From the NCBI GenBank assembly GCA_000434675.1, contig HF988645.1, positions 1 through 64,000 of the forward strand: a stretch of 64,000 nt of DNA. Reading direction: 5' to 3'. Of the stretch, positions 1-8,776 are shown one piece after another. This DNA is from Faecalibacterium sp. CAG:1138 (GTDB taxonomy: Bacteria > Bacillota > Clostridia > Christensenellales > CAG-917). The position numbers were made by a program, and so were the translations under genes. The notes under the pieces are model-generated. The model saw only the letters and a list, made by a program, of their open reading frames with translations. It was not told where the DNA came from and ran no database searches. Position 1 is the first letter of the stretch; the number at the start of each line of letters is the position of its first letter.

Positions 1-96
1 GCAAGCGCTTTTTCGGCTTTGCTTGTTGTCAGCACCGAACGGCGGTTCAAGCGCACAGCGCACTTGCCGCAGGCAAGAAATCCACCTTTCTACAAA

Positions 97-124
97 CAAA
101 AAAAGCAAGCGTTTGCTTGCTTCT
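97..124 (-). terminator. terminator of the tRNA cluster
   Basis: On the minus strand the arms AAGCAAGC and GCTTGCTT close a four-base loop and are followed by a T run, just past the tRNA-Tyr CCA end. Bases 1-96 beyond it show no gene I can support. Confidence 0.85.
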
Positions 125-126
125 TT

Positions 127-211
<85 letters not shown>

Positions 212-217
212 ATATTT

Positions 218-293
218 TGGAGCTGGTGATCGGAATCGAACCAACAACCTGCTGATTACAAATCAGCTGCTCTGCCTATTGAGCTACACCAGC
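218..293 (-). tRNA. tRNA-Thr (TGT)
   Basis: Minus-strand cloverleaf. Acceptor GCTGGTG pairs with CACCAGC, the anticodon loop TTTGTAA gives anticodon TGT, the T-loop is TTCGATT, and TCCA is encoded at the 3' end. It lies 6 nt upstream of tRNA-Tyr in the transcript. Confidence 0.96.
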
Positions 294-309
294 GCACCCC
301 AATATGCAG

Positions 310-386
310 TGGTGCCTCGGGGCGGACTTGAACCACCGACACGGGGATTTTCAGTCCCCTGCTACTACCAACTGAGCTACCGAGGC
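310..386 (-). tRNA. tRNA-Phe (GAA)
   Basis: Minus-strand cloverleaf. Acceptor GCCTCGG pairs with CCGAGGC, the anticodon is GAA in loop CTGAAAA, the T-loop is TTCAAGT, and ACCA is encoded. Confidence 0.96.
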
Positions 387-393
387 AAAAAAA

Positions 394-470
394 TGGCGAT
401 CCGGAAGGGGCTCGAACCCTCGACCTCTAGCGTGACAGGCTAGCGTTCTAACCAACTGAACTACCGGACC
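394..470 (-). tRNA. tRNA-Asp (GTC)
   Basis: Minus-strand cloverleaf. Acceptor GGTCCGG pairs with CCGGATC with one G-T pair, the anticodon is GTC, the discriminator is G, and CCA is encoded. Confidence 0.96.
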
Positions 471-507
471 ACGGATTTTTTGTTGCATATTAAGTTTGTT
501 ATATAAA

Positions 508-584
508 TGGTGGGCCATCAAGGACTCGAACCTTGGACCGATCGGTTATGAGCCGACTGCTCTGACCAACTGGGCTAATGGCCC
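508..584 (-). tRNA. tRNA-Met (CAT), elongator type
   Basis: Minus-strand cloverleaf with anticodon CAT. The acceptor begins with a normal G1-C72 pair (GGGCCAT with ATGGCCC), so it lacks the C1-A72 mismatch of the initiator. Elongator Met is the best call. A lysidine-modified Ile2 tRNA also has CAT in DNA and cannot be fully excluded. ACCA is encoded. Confidence 0.88.
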
Positions 585-599
585 ACAACATTTTTATAA

Positions 600-676
600 T
601 GGTCGGGGTGAAGAGATTCGAACTCCCGACCCCATGGTCCCAAACCACGTGCGCTACCAAACTGCGCTACACCCCG
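600..676 (-). tRNA. tRNA-Pro (TGG)
   Basis: Minus-strand cloverleaf. Acceptor CGGGGTG pairs with CACCCCG, loop TTTGGGA gives anticodon TGG, the T-loop is TTCGAAT, and ACCA is encoded. First gene of the tRNA transcript. Confidence 0.96.
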
Positions 677-715
677 ACTAAGCGTTGCTGTGGTGAAACC
701 CTTAACAGCCTATTT

Positions 716-744
716 ATCATACGATATCAAACGAATTTTGTCAA
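716..744 (-). promoter_or_regulatory. promoter of the tRNA operon
   Basis: Minus strand: TTGACA (739-744), 17-nt spacer, TATGAT (716-721), ending 40 bases before the 5' end of tRNA-Pro. Confidence 0.8.
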
Positions 745-890
745 CGATTTTTCGGTGGTTTTCAAAAAATTTTTTTCGATTTTTTCTATCGACGATTTTA
801 GTCGGAATCCTTTTCTCTTCGACAAGCAAAAACCGTTTTCGACACGGAAGCTTTTATATAATAAAAGTCAAACTGCGAAAGGAGGAATTT

Positions 891-1196
891 ATGGAAATAA
901 CCTACAATTATAGCGGCGGCGTTCTGACCGTCAGACTCGAAGGTGAACTCGACGAGCACACGGCTACGTCCGTCAGAAAAAGTCTGGATAAGCTTATCGA
1001 CGGCTTTTCTTTTTCGGTGTTCGTTATCGATTTTTCAGGGGTAACGTTTATGGACAGCACCGGCATAGGCGTGATTTTGGGGAGATATAAGCGCCTTAAA
1101 AACATCGGCGCGAATTTCGCTTGCAAGAACACCAACAAGCAAGTGGACAAAGTTATGGAAGCAAGCGGCCTGTACGGCATCATACAAAAAATCTGA
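891..1196 (+). CDS. spoIIAA: anti-sigma F factor antagonist SpoIIAA
   Basis: 101-residue STAS-domain protein. It is known in the family to bind SpoIIAB and free sigma F in the forespore. The phosphorylation motif is seen as MDSTGIGV with Ser56, matching the serine that SpoIIAB phosphorylates. The ATG was chosen because AAAGGAGG lies 6 nt upstream; the frame is open further back but has no ribosome site. First gene of the classic spoIIAA-spoIIAB-sigF operon. A promoter was not convincingly recognised: TATAAT-like bases at about 860-866 lack a good -35, and a SigH-type site is possible. Confidence 0.95.
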   Translation: MEITYNYSGGVLTVRLEGELDEHTATSVRKSLDKLIDGFSFSVFVIDFSGVTFMDSTGIGVILGRYKRLKNIGANFACKNTNKQVDKVMEASGLYGIIQKI

Positions 1197-1213
1197 GAGG
1201 TAAAGAGGTAAAT

Positions 1214-1633
1214 ATGAATTATTTTGAAATGAAATTGAAAGCATTATCGGTAAACGAAGGTTTTGCGCGCACGACGGTTGCGGCGTTTGCGGCAAGTCTG
1301 GAGCCGACCGTCGAACAGCTGAACGACATCAAAACGGCGGTTTCGGAGGCGGTAACCAACGCAATCGTCCACGGCTACAACAACAATCCCGACTCCGAAG
1401 TGGTCATAAAAGCGGAAACCGACCATAACAGCATCACCGTGGAAATCATAGATTACGGCGTAGGAATCCCCGACGTCGTGGAAGCTGTGAAACCGTTCTA
1501 CACTTCCCGACCGAACGAAGAACGCAGCGGCATGGGCTTCACAATCATGAAGTCGTTTATGGACGAATTCGACCTCAAGTCCCGCACGGGGCTTACGTCC
1601 GTCAAAATGAAAAAGATAATCAAGGAGGTCTGA
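1214..1633 (+). CDS. spoIIAB: anti-sigma F factor / serine kinase SpoIIAB
   Basis: 139 residues, the usual length. GHKL-fold kinase: N box with Glu45 and Asn49, G1 box DYGVGIPD (80-87), G2 box with Gly106 and Gly108. In the family it binds and inhibits sigma F and phosphorylates SpoIIAA. The ATG sits behind a GAGGTAAAGAGGT stretch, 17 nt after spoIIAA. The stop codon is one base before the sigF ATG, so translation is probably coupled. Confidence 0.96.
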   Translation: MNYFEMKLKALSVNEGFARTTVAAFAASLEPTVEQLNDIKTAVSEAVTNAIVHGYNNNPDSEVVIKAETDHNSITVEIIDYGVGIPDVVEAVKPFYTSRPNEERSGMGFTIMKSFMDEFDLKSRTGLTSVKMKKIIKEV

Positions 1634-1634
1634 A

Positions 1635-2348
1635 ATGCTCGATCCCGAACAAACCTTCAGGCTGATCGAGCAAGCGCAAAACGGCGACAAAACCGCCACG
1701 GGCGAGCTTATTAAGGAAAACGTACCTCTTATCATCAGCGTCGCCAAGCGCTACAAAAGCCGCGGCGTCGAATACGACGACCTTATACAACTGGGTTCAA
1801 TCGGTCTTCTTAAGGCCATAATGAACTTCAATTCGTCGTTCGAGGTGAAGTTTTCCACCTACGCCGTGCCGATGATCGTCGGCGAAATCAAACGCTATCT
1901 CCGCGACGACGGTATGCTGAAAGTGTCGAGAGCGCTCAAACAAACCGCCTACCGAATAAACAAGTTTTCGGCGGAATTTTCGGAAGAAAACAAGCGCGCG
2001 CCGACCGCCGGCGAAATTGCCGAGGCCTTAAACATCGAACCGGAAGACATCGCCTACGCCCTAGACAGCAGCAAATGCCCCGTTTCGCTTTTCGACACCA
2101 AGGGCGACGACAGCTTAAGCCTCATTGAAAAACTCAGCTACGACAACGAGGGCGACAATCTGGACAAGCTGGTTCTGGCAGATCTTATATCGCGCCTTGC
2201 GCCGAGGGAACAGAAAATCGTCTATCTCCGCTATTTCAGGGACAAAACTCAAGCGGAAGTGGCCGCAGAGCTCGGCGTTTCGCAAGTGCAGATTTCGAGG
2301 CTGGAATCGCGCATAATCGAAAAGCTGAGGGAAAACCTTAAAAACTGA
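1635..2348 (+). CDS. sigF: RNA polymerase sigma factor SigF (forespore-specific)
   Basis: 237-residue sigma-70 family protein with region 2 (YDDLIQLGSIGLLKA, about 47-61) and a region 4 helix-turn-helix (TQAEVAAELGVSQVQIS, about 205-221). Its position directly after spoIIAA and spoIIAB identifies it as SigF rather than SigG or SigB. AAGGAGG inside the end of spoIIAB serves as ribosome site. The complete trio strongly implies that the organism sporulates. Confidence 0.96.
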   Translation: MLDPEQTFRLIEQAQNGDKTATGELIKENVPLIISVAKRYKSRGVEYDDLIQLGSIGLLKAIMNFNSSFEVKFSTYAVPMIVGEIKRYLRDDGMLKVSRALKQTAYRINKFSAEFSEENKRAPTAGEIAEALNIEPEDIAYALDSSKCPVSLFDTKGDDSLSLIEKLSYDNEGDNLDKLVLADLISRLAPREQKIVYLRYFRDKTQAEVAAELGVSQVQISRLESRIIEKLRENLKN

Positions 2349-2367
2349 AACAATATTCGTCAAACAC

Positions 2368-2396
2368 TTGAAATGTCGTCCGTTTTTGTTTATAAT
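2368..2396 (+). promoter_or_regulatory. promoter of the EAL-domain gene
   Basis: TTGAAA (2368-2373), 17-nt spacer, TATAAT (2391-2396), 30 bases before the ATG. The EAL gene is therefore probably a separate unit from the sigF operon. Confidence 0.7.
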
Positions 2397-2425
2397 GTAT
2401 ATTAGGTAAATTCAGGGAGTTTTAT

Positions 2426-3313
2426 ATGTTATTTGACAAAAACAAAAGAAACGACAAAAATCATTCGTCCGAAACCGCGCCGAAGGTTACCATAGGCGGC
2501 GGCTACGGCTCGCATACCCAACCTACGCCTGCGGCTCCCGTCGCTCCCGTGCAAAATCCGATTGTCGCGTCCATCATGAACGGACTTCAAAGAGGCGAAT
2601 TCGTCATCTATTATCAGCCGATTTTCAGCTTGACTTCCGGCGGCGCCGAACAGTTCGAAGCTTTGGTCAGGTGGCGTATGCCCGACGGTTCGATGAAATA
2701 TCCGGGGGATTTTATTCCGGAGGCCGAACGCGCCGGCATCATCAGTCGCATCGACAAATACGTTCTGAACAAGGTCTGCAAAGACATTTCCCAGTATTTT
2801 TTGGGCGGTTCGCACGTTCCGTCGGTTTCCATAAACCTTTCGGCGGATTCTCTGCGCGAATACGGCTGTGTGGAAAACATTCTGCGCACGCTTTCGGAAT
2901 ACGGTCTGACTCCTGACGTTATGACAGTGGAAATTTCGGAAGACGTTCTGCTTTCCGATATCGAATTTTTCTCGGAAATTGCCAACTCTCTCGCCGACAG
3001 CGGCATCAGCGTAACCATCGACAACTACGGCAAAAGCAACAACACCAGCATACATTGTCTGGCAAAGGTCAACTGCAGCAGCATAAAGTTTGACAGAAGA
3101 CTGCTGGATATGAGCTTCACGAGCGACAGAGGCTACACCCTTTTGGTCGGCACAATCAACCTCGTCAGAAGCATCGACGTCAACGTCATCGCAGAGCGCG
3201 TGGAAAACGACGAACAGCTCGACAACAGCCGCAACCTCGGTTTCAACCTCGTTCAGGGCTTCTATTTCAGCGGCCCGCTGACGCCTGAAGACGCATCGCT
3301 TTACGTCGTATAA
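2426..3313 (+). CDS. EAL-domain protein, catalytic loop degenerate
   Basis: 295 residues: a roughly 45-residue Pro/Ala-rich leader, then one EAL domain with no GGDEF, receiver or membrane segment. Seen: EALVRW (78-83), INLS (about 136-139), VEISED, KFD (221-223), QGFYFSGPL. Active c-di-GMP phosphodiesterases carry DDFGTG in loop 6; here it reads DNYGKS (199-204), losing the second metal-binding Asp and the loop glycine, and AEGVE is AERVE (256-260). I infer a c-di-GMP receptor or inactive enzyme rather than a phosphodiesterase. AGGGAG precedes the ATG, and a terminator follows. Confidence 0.85.
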   Translation: MLFDKNKRNDKNHSSETAPKVTIGGGYGSHTQPTPAAPVAPVQNPIVASIMNGLQRGEFVIYYQPIFSLTSGGAEQFEALVRWRMPDGSMKYPGDFIPEAERAGIISRIDKYVLNKVCKDISQYFLGGSHVPSVSINLSADSLREYGCVENILRTLSEYGLTPDVMTVEISEDVLLSDIEFFSEIANSLADSGISVTIDNYGKSNNTSIHCLAKVNCSSIKFDRRLLDMSFTSDRGYTLLVGTINLVRSIDVNVIAERVENDEQLDNSRNLGFNLVQGFYFSGPLTPEDASLYVV

Positions 3314-3340
3314 TTTTGTATAATTGAATCTTAAACACTC

Positions 3341-3369
3341 AAAAACACCGCTCTTTGCGCGGTGTTTTT
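3341..3369 (+). terminator. terminator of the EAL gene
   Basis: AACACCGC and GCGGTGTT arms with a 7-base loop followed by a T run, 28 bases after the EAL stop codon. Confidence 0.85.
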
Positions 3370-3374
3370 CGTTA

Positions 3375-3404
3375 CAAAAAAACCACCTTTTCAGGTGGTT
3401 TTTT
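3375..3404 (-). terminator. terminator of rny (works in either direction)
   Basis: AACCACCT / AGGTGGTT stem flanked by an A run and a T run, in the convergent gap. On the minus strand it lies just past the rny stop. Confidence 0.85.
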
Positions 3405-3407
3405 CCA

Positions 3408-5000
3408 TTATTTTGCAATTTCAACGCTTCGGACTTCTCTTATTACGTTTACTTTGATCTGGCCCGGATATTCGAGTTCGGTTTCCAGTTTGTTTGCGAT
3501 TTCCTTTGCAAGGAACACCGTTGCCGCGTCGTCGACGACTTCAGGTTTAACCATAACTCTGATTTCGCGGCCTGCCTGAATGGCGTAAGACTGTTCGACG
3601 CCTGCAAACGAACCTGCCAGAGTTTCGAGTTTTTCGATACGTTTGACGTAGTTTTCCAAGCTCTCGCGCCTTGCTCCCGGTCTTGCGGACGAAATTGCGT
3701 CTGCCGCCTGAACGAGAACGGCCTCGACGGTTTGCGGTTCGATATCGTTGTGGTGAGCGGCTATTGCGTGAATAACTTCCTTGGATTCCTTGTACTTTTT
3801 GGCAAGGTCCACGCCGATTTGAATGTGCGTGCCTTCAACCTCGTGATCGACGGCTTTGCCGATGTCGTGCAGAAGTCCCGCGCGTTTTGCGATTTTGACG
3901 TCTGCGCCCAGTTCTGCGGCCATCATACCCGCAAGGTAACTGACTTCCATGCTGTGTTTGAGGCAGTTCTGACCGTAGCTGGTGCGGTATTTGAGCCTGC
4001 CCAAAATTTTGACGAGTTCCGGATGCACGCCGTAAACGTTACATTCGAACACTGCGTTTTCGCCGGCTTCTTTGATGGATTGTTCGACCTCTTTTTTCAC
4101 CTTGTCAACCATCTCTTCGATGCGAGCCGGGTGAATTCTGCCGTCGGCGATAAGCTTTTCGAGGGTGAGTCTTGCGACTTCTCTTCTTATCGGATCGAAG
4201 CCCGACAAGGTTACGACGTCCGGAGTGTCGTCGATGATGACGTCAACGCCGGTGGCGCTTTCCAAAGCTCTGATGTTTCTGCCGACGCGGCCGATGATTC
4301 TGCCTTTCATTTCGTCGTTAGGAAGCGCAACCACGGACACCGTAGTTTCGGTGGCGTGATCCGCCGCGCAACGCTGAATAGCAAGGCTGATGATGTTTTT
4401 GGCCAGTTTTTCTGCGTTTTCTTTTGCTTCTTTCTCAATGTTTTTCGCTTCTTGCGCGGCGTCTTTTTTCACGCCGTCGATGAGCGAATCGTAAAGGTTT
4501 TGTTTTGCCTCGTCTTTGGAGAGGCCGGCAACTCTTTCAAGTTCCAGTTCGATGCGCTGATTTGCCGTTTTCAAATTTTCTTCAAAAAGTTCGAGTTCCT
4601 TGTTCTTTGCTTCCAGAATACGTTTCTGATTGTCCAGTTGATCCTGTTTTTTGTCGAGAGCGTCGTCTTTTTTGTCCAAAAAGTTTTCCTTTTGAAGAAG
4701 GCGCTGCTCGGTGCGTTGAAATTCAGCTTTTCTTTCTTTCGATTCTTGTTCGAATTCGGTGCGCAATCTGTGTTGCTCTTCTTTGGCCTCGATGAGAGCC
4801 TCTTTTCTGAGGGTTTTGGCTTCAAGTTGAGCTTCCTCGGTAATTCTTGCTGCTTCTTGTTTCGCGAGACCGACTTTGTTTTTGGCGTAAGCGCGGTAGA
4901 TGACCAGCGCGACGGCTGCACCGACCGCCAGTGCCCCGACGCCGACGCCGACAAGGGCCCACGCGGAAGCGGCAAGCGTTACAATCAAATTGCTTGTCAT
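3408..5000 (-). CDS. rny: ribonuclease Y
   Basis: 530 residues, full length. An N-terminal membrane anchor (about 5-35) is followed by a long charged coiled coil (about 45-200), a KH domain ([12 protein letters not shown], about 233-244), and an HD phosphohydrolase domain ([18 protein letters not shown]). It is the endoribonuclease that starts mRNA decay at the membrane. ATG preceded by AGGAGGAT. Last gene of a rpsO-to-rny run whose order (pgsA-cinA-recA-rny) is shared with Bacillus. Confidence 0.97.
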   Translation of the reverse strand: MTSNLIVTLAASAWALVGVGVGALAVGAAVALVIYRAYAKNKVGLAKQEAARITEEAQLEAKTLRKEALIEAKEEQHRLRTEFEQESKERKAEFQRTEQRLLQKENFLDKKDDALDKKQDQLDNQKRILEAKNKELELFEENLKTANQRIELELERVAGLSKDEAKQNLYDSLIDGVKKDAAQEAKNIEKEAKENAEKLAKNIISLAIQRCAADHATETTVSVVALPNDEMKGRIIGRVGRNIRALESATGVDVIIDDTPDVVTLSGFDPIRREVARLTLEKLIADGRIHPARIEEMVDKVKKEVEQSIKEAGENAVFECNVYGVHPELVKILGRLKYRTSYGQNCLKHSMEVSYLAGMMAAELGADVKIAKRAGLLHDIGKAVDHEVEGTHIQIGVDLAKKYKESKEVIHAIAAHHNDIEPQTVEAVLVQAADAISSARPGARRESLENYVKRIEKLETLAGSFAGVEQSYAIQAGREIRVMVKPEVVDDAATVFLAKEIANKLETELEYPGQIKVNVIREVRSVEIAK

Positions 5001-5113
5001 TGTGGATTATCCTCCTATATATTTATAAAGCCGCTTGGCGCATGCAACGGAATTGGATTTTTGCATACACGACTTTAATTCCCCTGATGGTGTATTTTTT
5101 GAAAAATCGGCGA

Positions 5114-6103
5114 TTATGCCATAAGTTTTTCTTTAATTTGTTTTTCGAGAGTTTCGGCGATGTCCGGATTTGCCTTCAAAAATTCCAAAGCTTTGTCGCG
5201 GCCCTGACCGATTTTTTCGTCGTTATAGCTGAACCAGCTGCCCGATTTGACGATAAGGCCAAACTGAACCGCGATGTCCAAAATACAACCGACGTTGGAA
5301 ATGCCTTTTCCGAAAATGATGTCGAACTCTGCCGTTTTGAAAGGCGGAGCCACCTTGTTTTTGACGATTTTGACTTTGGTGCGACTGCCGATGATGTCCG
5401 CGCCGTCTTTGATAGGTTCGGTTTTTCTGACGTCCATTCTGACGGAGGAATAGAATTTCAAAGCCTTGCCGCCGGTGGTGGTTTCGGGATTGCCGTAAAC
5501 TACGCCGATTTTGTCGCGAAGTTGGTTGATGAAAATGATGCTGCACTTGCTTTTGCCGCAGACTGCGGTGAGCTTGCGAAGCGCCTGACTCATAAGCCTT
5601 GCCTGAAGGCCCATGTGGCTGTCGCCCATTTCTCCGTCGATTTCGGCTTGCGGAGTGAGCGCCGCAACGCTGTCGACGACGATAAGGTCGATACTTCCGG
5701 AAGCAACCAAAGTGGCCGCTATTTCCATTGCCTGTTCGCCGTTGTCAGGCTGAGATATGTAGAGTTCTTCGAGATTCACGCCGAGGTTTGCCGCATAGCT
5801 CGGATCGAGAGCGTGCTCTGCGTCGATAAAAGCGCAGGTGCCGCCGAGCTTTTGAGCTTCTGCCAGAATGTGCAACGAAAGCGTGGTTTTGCCGCTGGAT
5901 TCAGGTCCGTAGATTTCGATGATACGGCCGCGAGGTATGCCGCCGATGCCGAGCGCTACGTCAAGCGTCAGGCAGCCCGTCGGGATAACTTCGATGCTTT
6001 GATGTTCGGTTTCGCCCATTTTCATGATGGCGCCTTTTCCGAACTGTTTTTCGATTTGAGCCAAAGCTTGCTCTAAACTTTTGGATTTTTCTTTGTCTGC
6101 CAT
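5114..6103 (-). CDS. recA: recombinase RecA
   Basis: 329 residues, slightly short at the C-terminus. Walker A GPESSGKT (about 65-72), Walker [12 protein letters not shown]2-loop region [12 protein letters not shown]. It forms ATP-dependent filaments on single-stranded DNA for homologous recombination and the SOS response. Follows cinA by 22 bases, as in Bacillus and Streptococcus. No LexA-type box was recognised in this short gap, so any SOS control would have to act further upstream. Confidence 0.98.
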   Translation of the reverse strand: MADKEKSKSLEQALAQIEKQFGKGAIMKMGETEHQSIEVIPTGCLTLDVALGIGGIPRGRIIEIYGPESSGKTTLSLHILAEAQKLGGTCAFIDAEHALDPSYAANLGVNLEELYISQPDNGEQAMEIAATLVASGSIDLIVVDSVAALTPQAEIDGEMGDSHMGLQARLMSQALRKLTAVCGKSKCSIIFINQLRDKIGVVYGNPETTTGGKALKFYSSVRMDVRKTEPIKDGADIIGSRTKVKIVKNKVAPPFKTAEFDIIFGKGISNVGCILDIAVQFGLIVKSGSWFSYNDEKIGQGRDKALEFLKANPDIAETLEKQIKEKLMA

Positions 6104-6125
6104 AGTATAATTTTCCTTAGATTGT

Positions 6126-6812
6126 TTATTTTAAGCGGAATTCTCCGCAAAGATATCTGTATAAAACGTGAAGCGCAAACTGCGTTGCGGCTATCCTGAT
6201 TTTCGTTCTGTCGCCATCGAAAACGCGTTTTTCCGAGTGCAGAACGCCTTTGTCGTCCGCAAGGCCGAACCAAACCGTGCCGACGGGCTTTTCCTTGCTT
6301 CCGCCGGACGGCCCCGCAATCCCCGTTGTGGAAACTGCCAAGGTGTCCCCGCTTTTTATGAGGCCGAGCGCCATTTCCTCCGCCGTTTCGCGGCTTACTG
6401 CGCCGAATTTTTCAAGCGTATCGCGTTTTACGAAAAGCCTTTGCTCCTTTGCCAAATTGTCGTAGGCCACGACTCCCTCGAAAAAGAACTCCGAAACGCC
6501 CGGGACCGAAACCATTTCGGCCGCAACCATGCCGCCCGTCAGGCTTTCCGCCGTGGCAAGGCGAACGCTTGTGCCTTTAAGTTTTTCAAAGACGGCTTCA
6601 GGCAAGGTTTTGCCGCAAGCGGAATAAAATCTGTTTCCAAAAACCGCTTTAAGCTTCTCGGTGGACGGCAAACTATTATCGTTTTCGCCGAAATTCATAA
6701 TACTTACCGCAAAATCGAGGCCGTTTTGAACTATTTCGAGGTTTTCGCCATTGCCTAGTCCCGCGGCCGCAAGCTCCGCTTCCGTTGCGTCGAAAAATTT
6801 CAACGTTCGCAT
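6126..6812 (-). CDS. cinA: CinA/PncC-type nicotinamide-nucleotide amidohydrolase, lacking the MoCF domain
   Basis: 228 residues against about 410 for full CinA. The C-terminal amidohydrolase domain (about 80-228) is complete, with [18 protein letters not shown] and KPVGTVW. The first 75 residues (RTLKFF ...) match the linker domain of CinA, and the N-terminal molybdopterin-binding-like domain is absent. Known role of the retained domain: deamidation of NMN in NAD salvage. Starts one base after the pgsA stop. Confidence 0.88.
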   Translation of the reverse strand: MRTLKFFDATEAELAAAGLGNGENLEIVQNGLDFAVSIMNFGENDNSLPSTEKLKAVFGNRFYSACGKTLPEAVFEKLKGTSVRLATAESLTGGMVAAEMVSVPGVSEFFFEGVVAYDNLAKEQRLFVKRDTLEKFGAVSRETAEEMALGLIKSGDTLAVSTTGIAGPSGGSKEKPVGTVWFGLADDKGVLHSEKRVFDGDRTKIRIAATQFALHVLYRYLCGEFRLK

Positions 6813-7406
6813 TTACGCTTCCTCTTTTTGTGTGAACACGTTTTTGTTTTTGACTATGTAGTTCACTCCGCTGTAAACCGCAAGTGCCGCGCCGATGAAA
6901 AACGCCACGAGGCCTATATACATCAGCACTTTGCCCACCGTTGCCACCGCGTCGCCGTGCGACAGGAAAATCGGATCCGACGCAAAGATGATAACTGCCG
7001 AGCCGACGTCCTGAAAATCGGTCTTAAGTTTGCCCCAAACGTCCGCCGGAATGACAATTTTTTTGACGGCGGCCTGCATACGGAACGCGCTTATCATAAA
7101 TTCTCTCGACAGCACCACTCCGCACACGATTGCGCCCCACGGATTGAATATAAGGTTGTCTGCCACGAACAGGAACATGAACACAACCACGAGCATTTTG
7201 TCCGCAATAGGATCCAAAAACTTCCCGAGGTCGGAAACCTGATTATATTTTCTTGCGACGTAGCCGTCGATAAGGTCCGACAGCGCCGCTATTGCAAACA
7301 GCACGCCCGCAAGCATGCGATGCCCCGGAAAATTCAGCAGGTACACCGCAACCACAACAGGTATGAACGCTATCCTCGATAGCGTGATTTTAGTCGCCGT
7401 TGTCAT
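6813..7406 (-). CDS. pgsA: CDP-diacylglycerol--glycerol-3-phosphate 3-phosphatidyltransferase
   Basis: 197-residue integral membrane enzyme of the CDP-alcohol phosphotransferase family. The signature DG-x2-AR-x8-G-x3-D-x3-D is seen as DGYVARKYNQVSDLGKFLDP. It makes phosphatidylglycerophosphate for anionic lipids. Several hydrophobic helices. Overlaps the end of rimO by 17 bases, implying coupled translation. Confidence 0.96.
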   Translation of the reverse strand: MTTATKITLSRIAFIPVVVAVYLLNFPGHRMLAGVLFAIAALSDLIDGYVARKYNQVSDLGKFLDPIADKMLVVVFMFLFVADNLIFNPWGAIVCGVVLSREFMISAFRMQAAVKKIVIPADVWGKLKTDFQDVGSAVIIFASDPIFLSHGDAVATVGKVLMYIGLVAFFIGAALAVYSGVNYIVKNKNVFTQKEEA

Positions 7407-8736
7407 TGACTACCACTCCCACAAGGTCGAGTTTTCGAACCTTTTTGATTTTTACTTTATAGAAATTGCCCGCTTCGACAGGCGTTTGCGACTTGAAGTA
7501 AACCTTCGTATCGACGTCGGGAGCGTTGAATTCCGTGCGGCCGACGAACATTTGCTTGTCGTAGTCTATGCCTTCGTAAAGCACCTTCTGCTCGCTGCCC
7601 TCGAGGTTGCGTTGATTCTCCTGCACGATTGCGCTTTGAAGCTCCTGCAATTCTTTTTGGCGCTGACGCTTGATGCTTTTAATTATCTGACCTCTCATTT
7701 TTGCGGCCGGAGTGCCTTCCTCTTTGCTGTAAGCAAAGAAGCCTGCGTAATTGAGCCTTGCATCGGCAATGAAGTTATAAAGCTTGAGATGCTGTTCTTC
7801 GGTTTCCGTCGGGAAGCCGGTGATGAACGTGCTTCTTATAGCGATGTCCTCGTTGGCCAGTCTGATGCGCTCCAAAAGACTATTTATCTGCGTTTCGGTG
7901 GTTCTGCGCCCCATAAGCTTCAGAATTTTGTCGTCAACGTGCTGAAGCGGAATATCGAGATACCTGCAAACCTTGTTGTCTTCGGCAACGATCTTGATGA
8001 TGTCGTCGGACAAAAGCTCCGGATAGCAATACAAAATTCTTATCCATTCCACGTCGAGTTTTTGCAGCTGCTCCAGAAGCGTCGGAAGCGCGTACTTGCC
8101 GTAAATGTCGATGCCGTAACGCGTGGTATCCTGCGCGACGAGGTTGATTTCCTTCACGCCGTAATTATCGATAAGCATTTTGGCTTCGTCCACCAGGCTC
8201 ATAAGCGTGCGGCTTTGATATTTACCCCTGATTTGCGGAATAGCACAATAGGTGCAATGATTGTCGCAACCTTCGGCAATTTTCAGATACGCCGTGTGAT
8301 AATCGGTGGTCAGAATTCTGTTGGTGGTAGGCACGTCCGTGCAAGTGAGAAGCGGCCCAACTCTCTCGCCCGAAACGACTTTTTGAATGACTTCGGCAAT
8401 CTGCTGATAGTTCTTGAAGCCCAAAAAGCCGTCCACTTCCGGAAGGTTTTTGGCAAACTCTTCCTTGAAGCGTTGAGGCATGCAGCCGGTTACTATGATT
8501 TTCACCGGACGTTGTTTTTTAAGCTCCGCCATTTCCAAAATGGTGTCGATGCTCTCTTTCTGCGCGCTTTCGATAAACGCGCACGTGTTGATGACGATAA
8601 CGTCGGCTTCCTTGACGTCGCTTGTCAGGGAGTAGCCCGCCTGTTTCACATAGAAAAGCATATTTTCGGTGTCGACTCTGTTTTTGTCGCATCCCAAAGA
8701 TATGGCTCCGACTTTCAGATTTCGCTTGTTTTCCAT
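7390..8736 (-). CDS. rimO: ribosomal protein S12 methylthiotransferase RimO
   Basis: 448 residues. N-terminal UPF0004 domain with cluster cysteines 16, 52 and 85, radical-SAM motif CDNHCTYC (157-164), C-terminal TRAM domain. The opening ISLGCDKNRVDTE is the RimO form rather than MiaB or MtaB. It adds a beta-methylthio group to an Asp of ribosomal protein S12. CAGAGGAAA precedes the ATG. Confidence 0.95.
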   Translation of the reverse strand: MENKRNLKVGAISLGCDKNRVDTENMLFYVKQAGYSLTSDVKEADVIVINTCAFIESAQKESIDTILEMAELKKQRPVKIIVTGCMPQRFKEEFAKNLPEVDGFLGFKNYQQIAEVIQKVVSGERVGPLLTCTDVPTTNRILTTDYHTAYLKIAEGCDNHCTYCAIPQIRGKYQSRTLMSLVDEAKMLIDNYGVKEINLVAQDTTRYGIDIYGKYALPTLLEQLQKLDVEWIRILYCYPELLSDDIIKIVAEDNKVCRYLDIPLQHVDDKILKLMGRRTTETQINSLLERIRLANEDIAIRSTFITGFPTETEEQHLKLYNFIADARLNYAGFFAYSKEEGTPAAKMRGQIIKSIKRQRQKELQELQSAIVQENQRNLEGSEQKVLYEGIDYDKQMFVGRTEFNAPDVDTKVYFKSQTPVEAGNFYKVKIKKVRKLDLVGVVVNDNGD

Positions 8737-8776
8737 AGTGATTTCCTCTGATAAGTTTTTTGTGGTGTTGCGACGA

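Noticed and set aside
845..880. SigA-type promoter for spoIIAA at TATATAAT
   Set aside because: A -10-like sequence is present but no acceptable -35 lies 16-18 bases upstream, and no clear SigH motif was found either.
3324..5078. Long plus-strand open frame opposite rny
   Set aside because: It mirrors the rny codons and has no ribosome site or family motifs. The same applies to long frames opposite pnp (14705-16711) and secDF (24250-26706).
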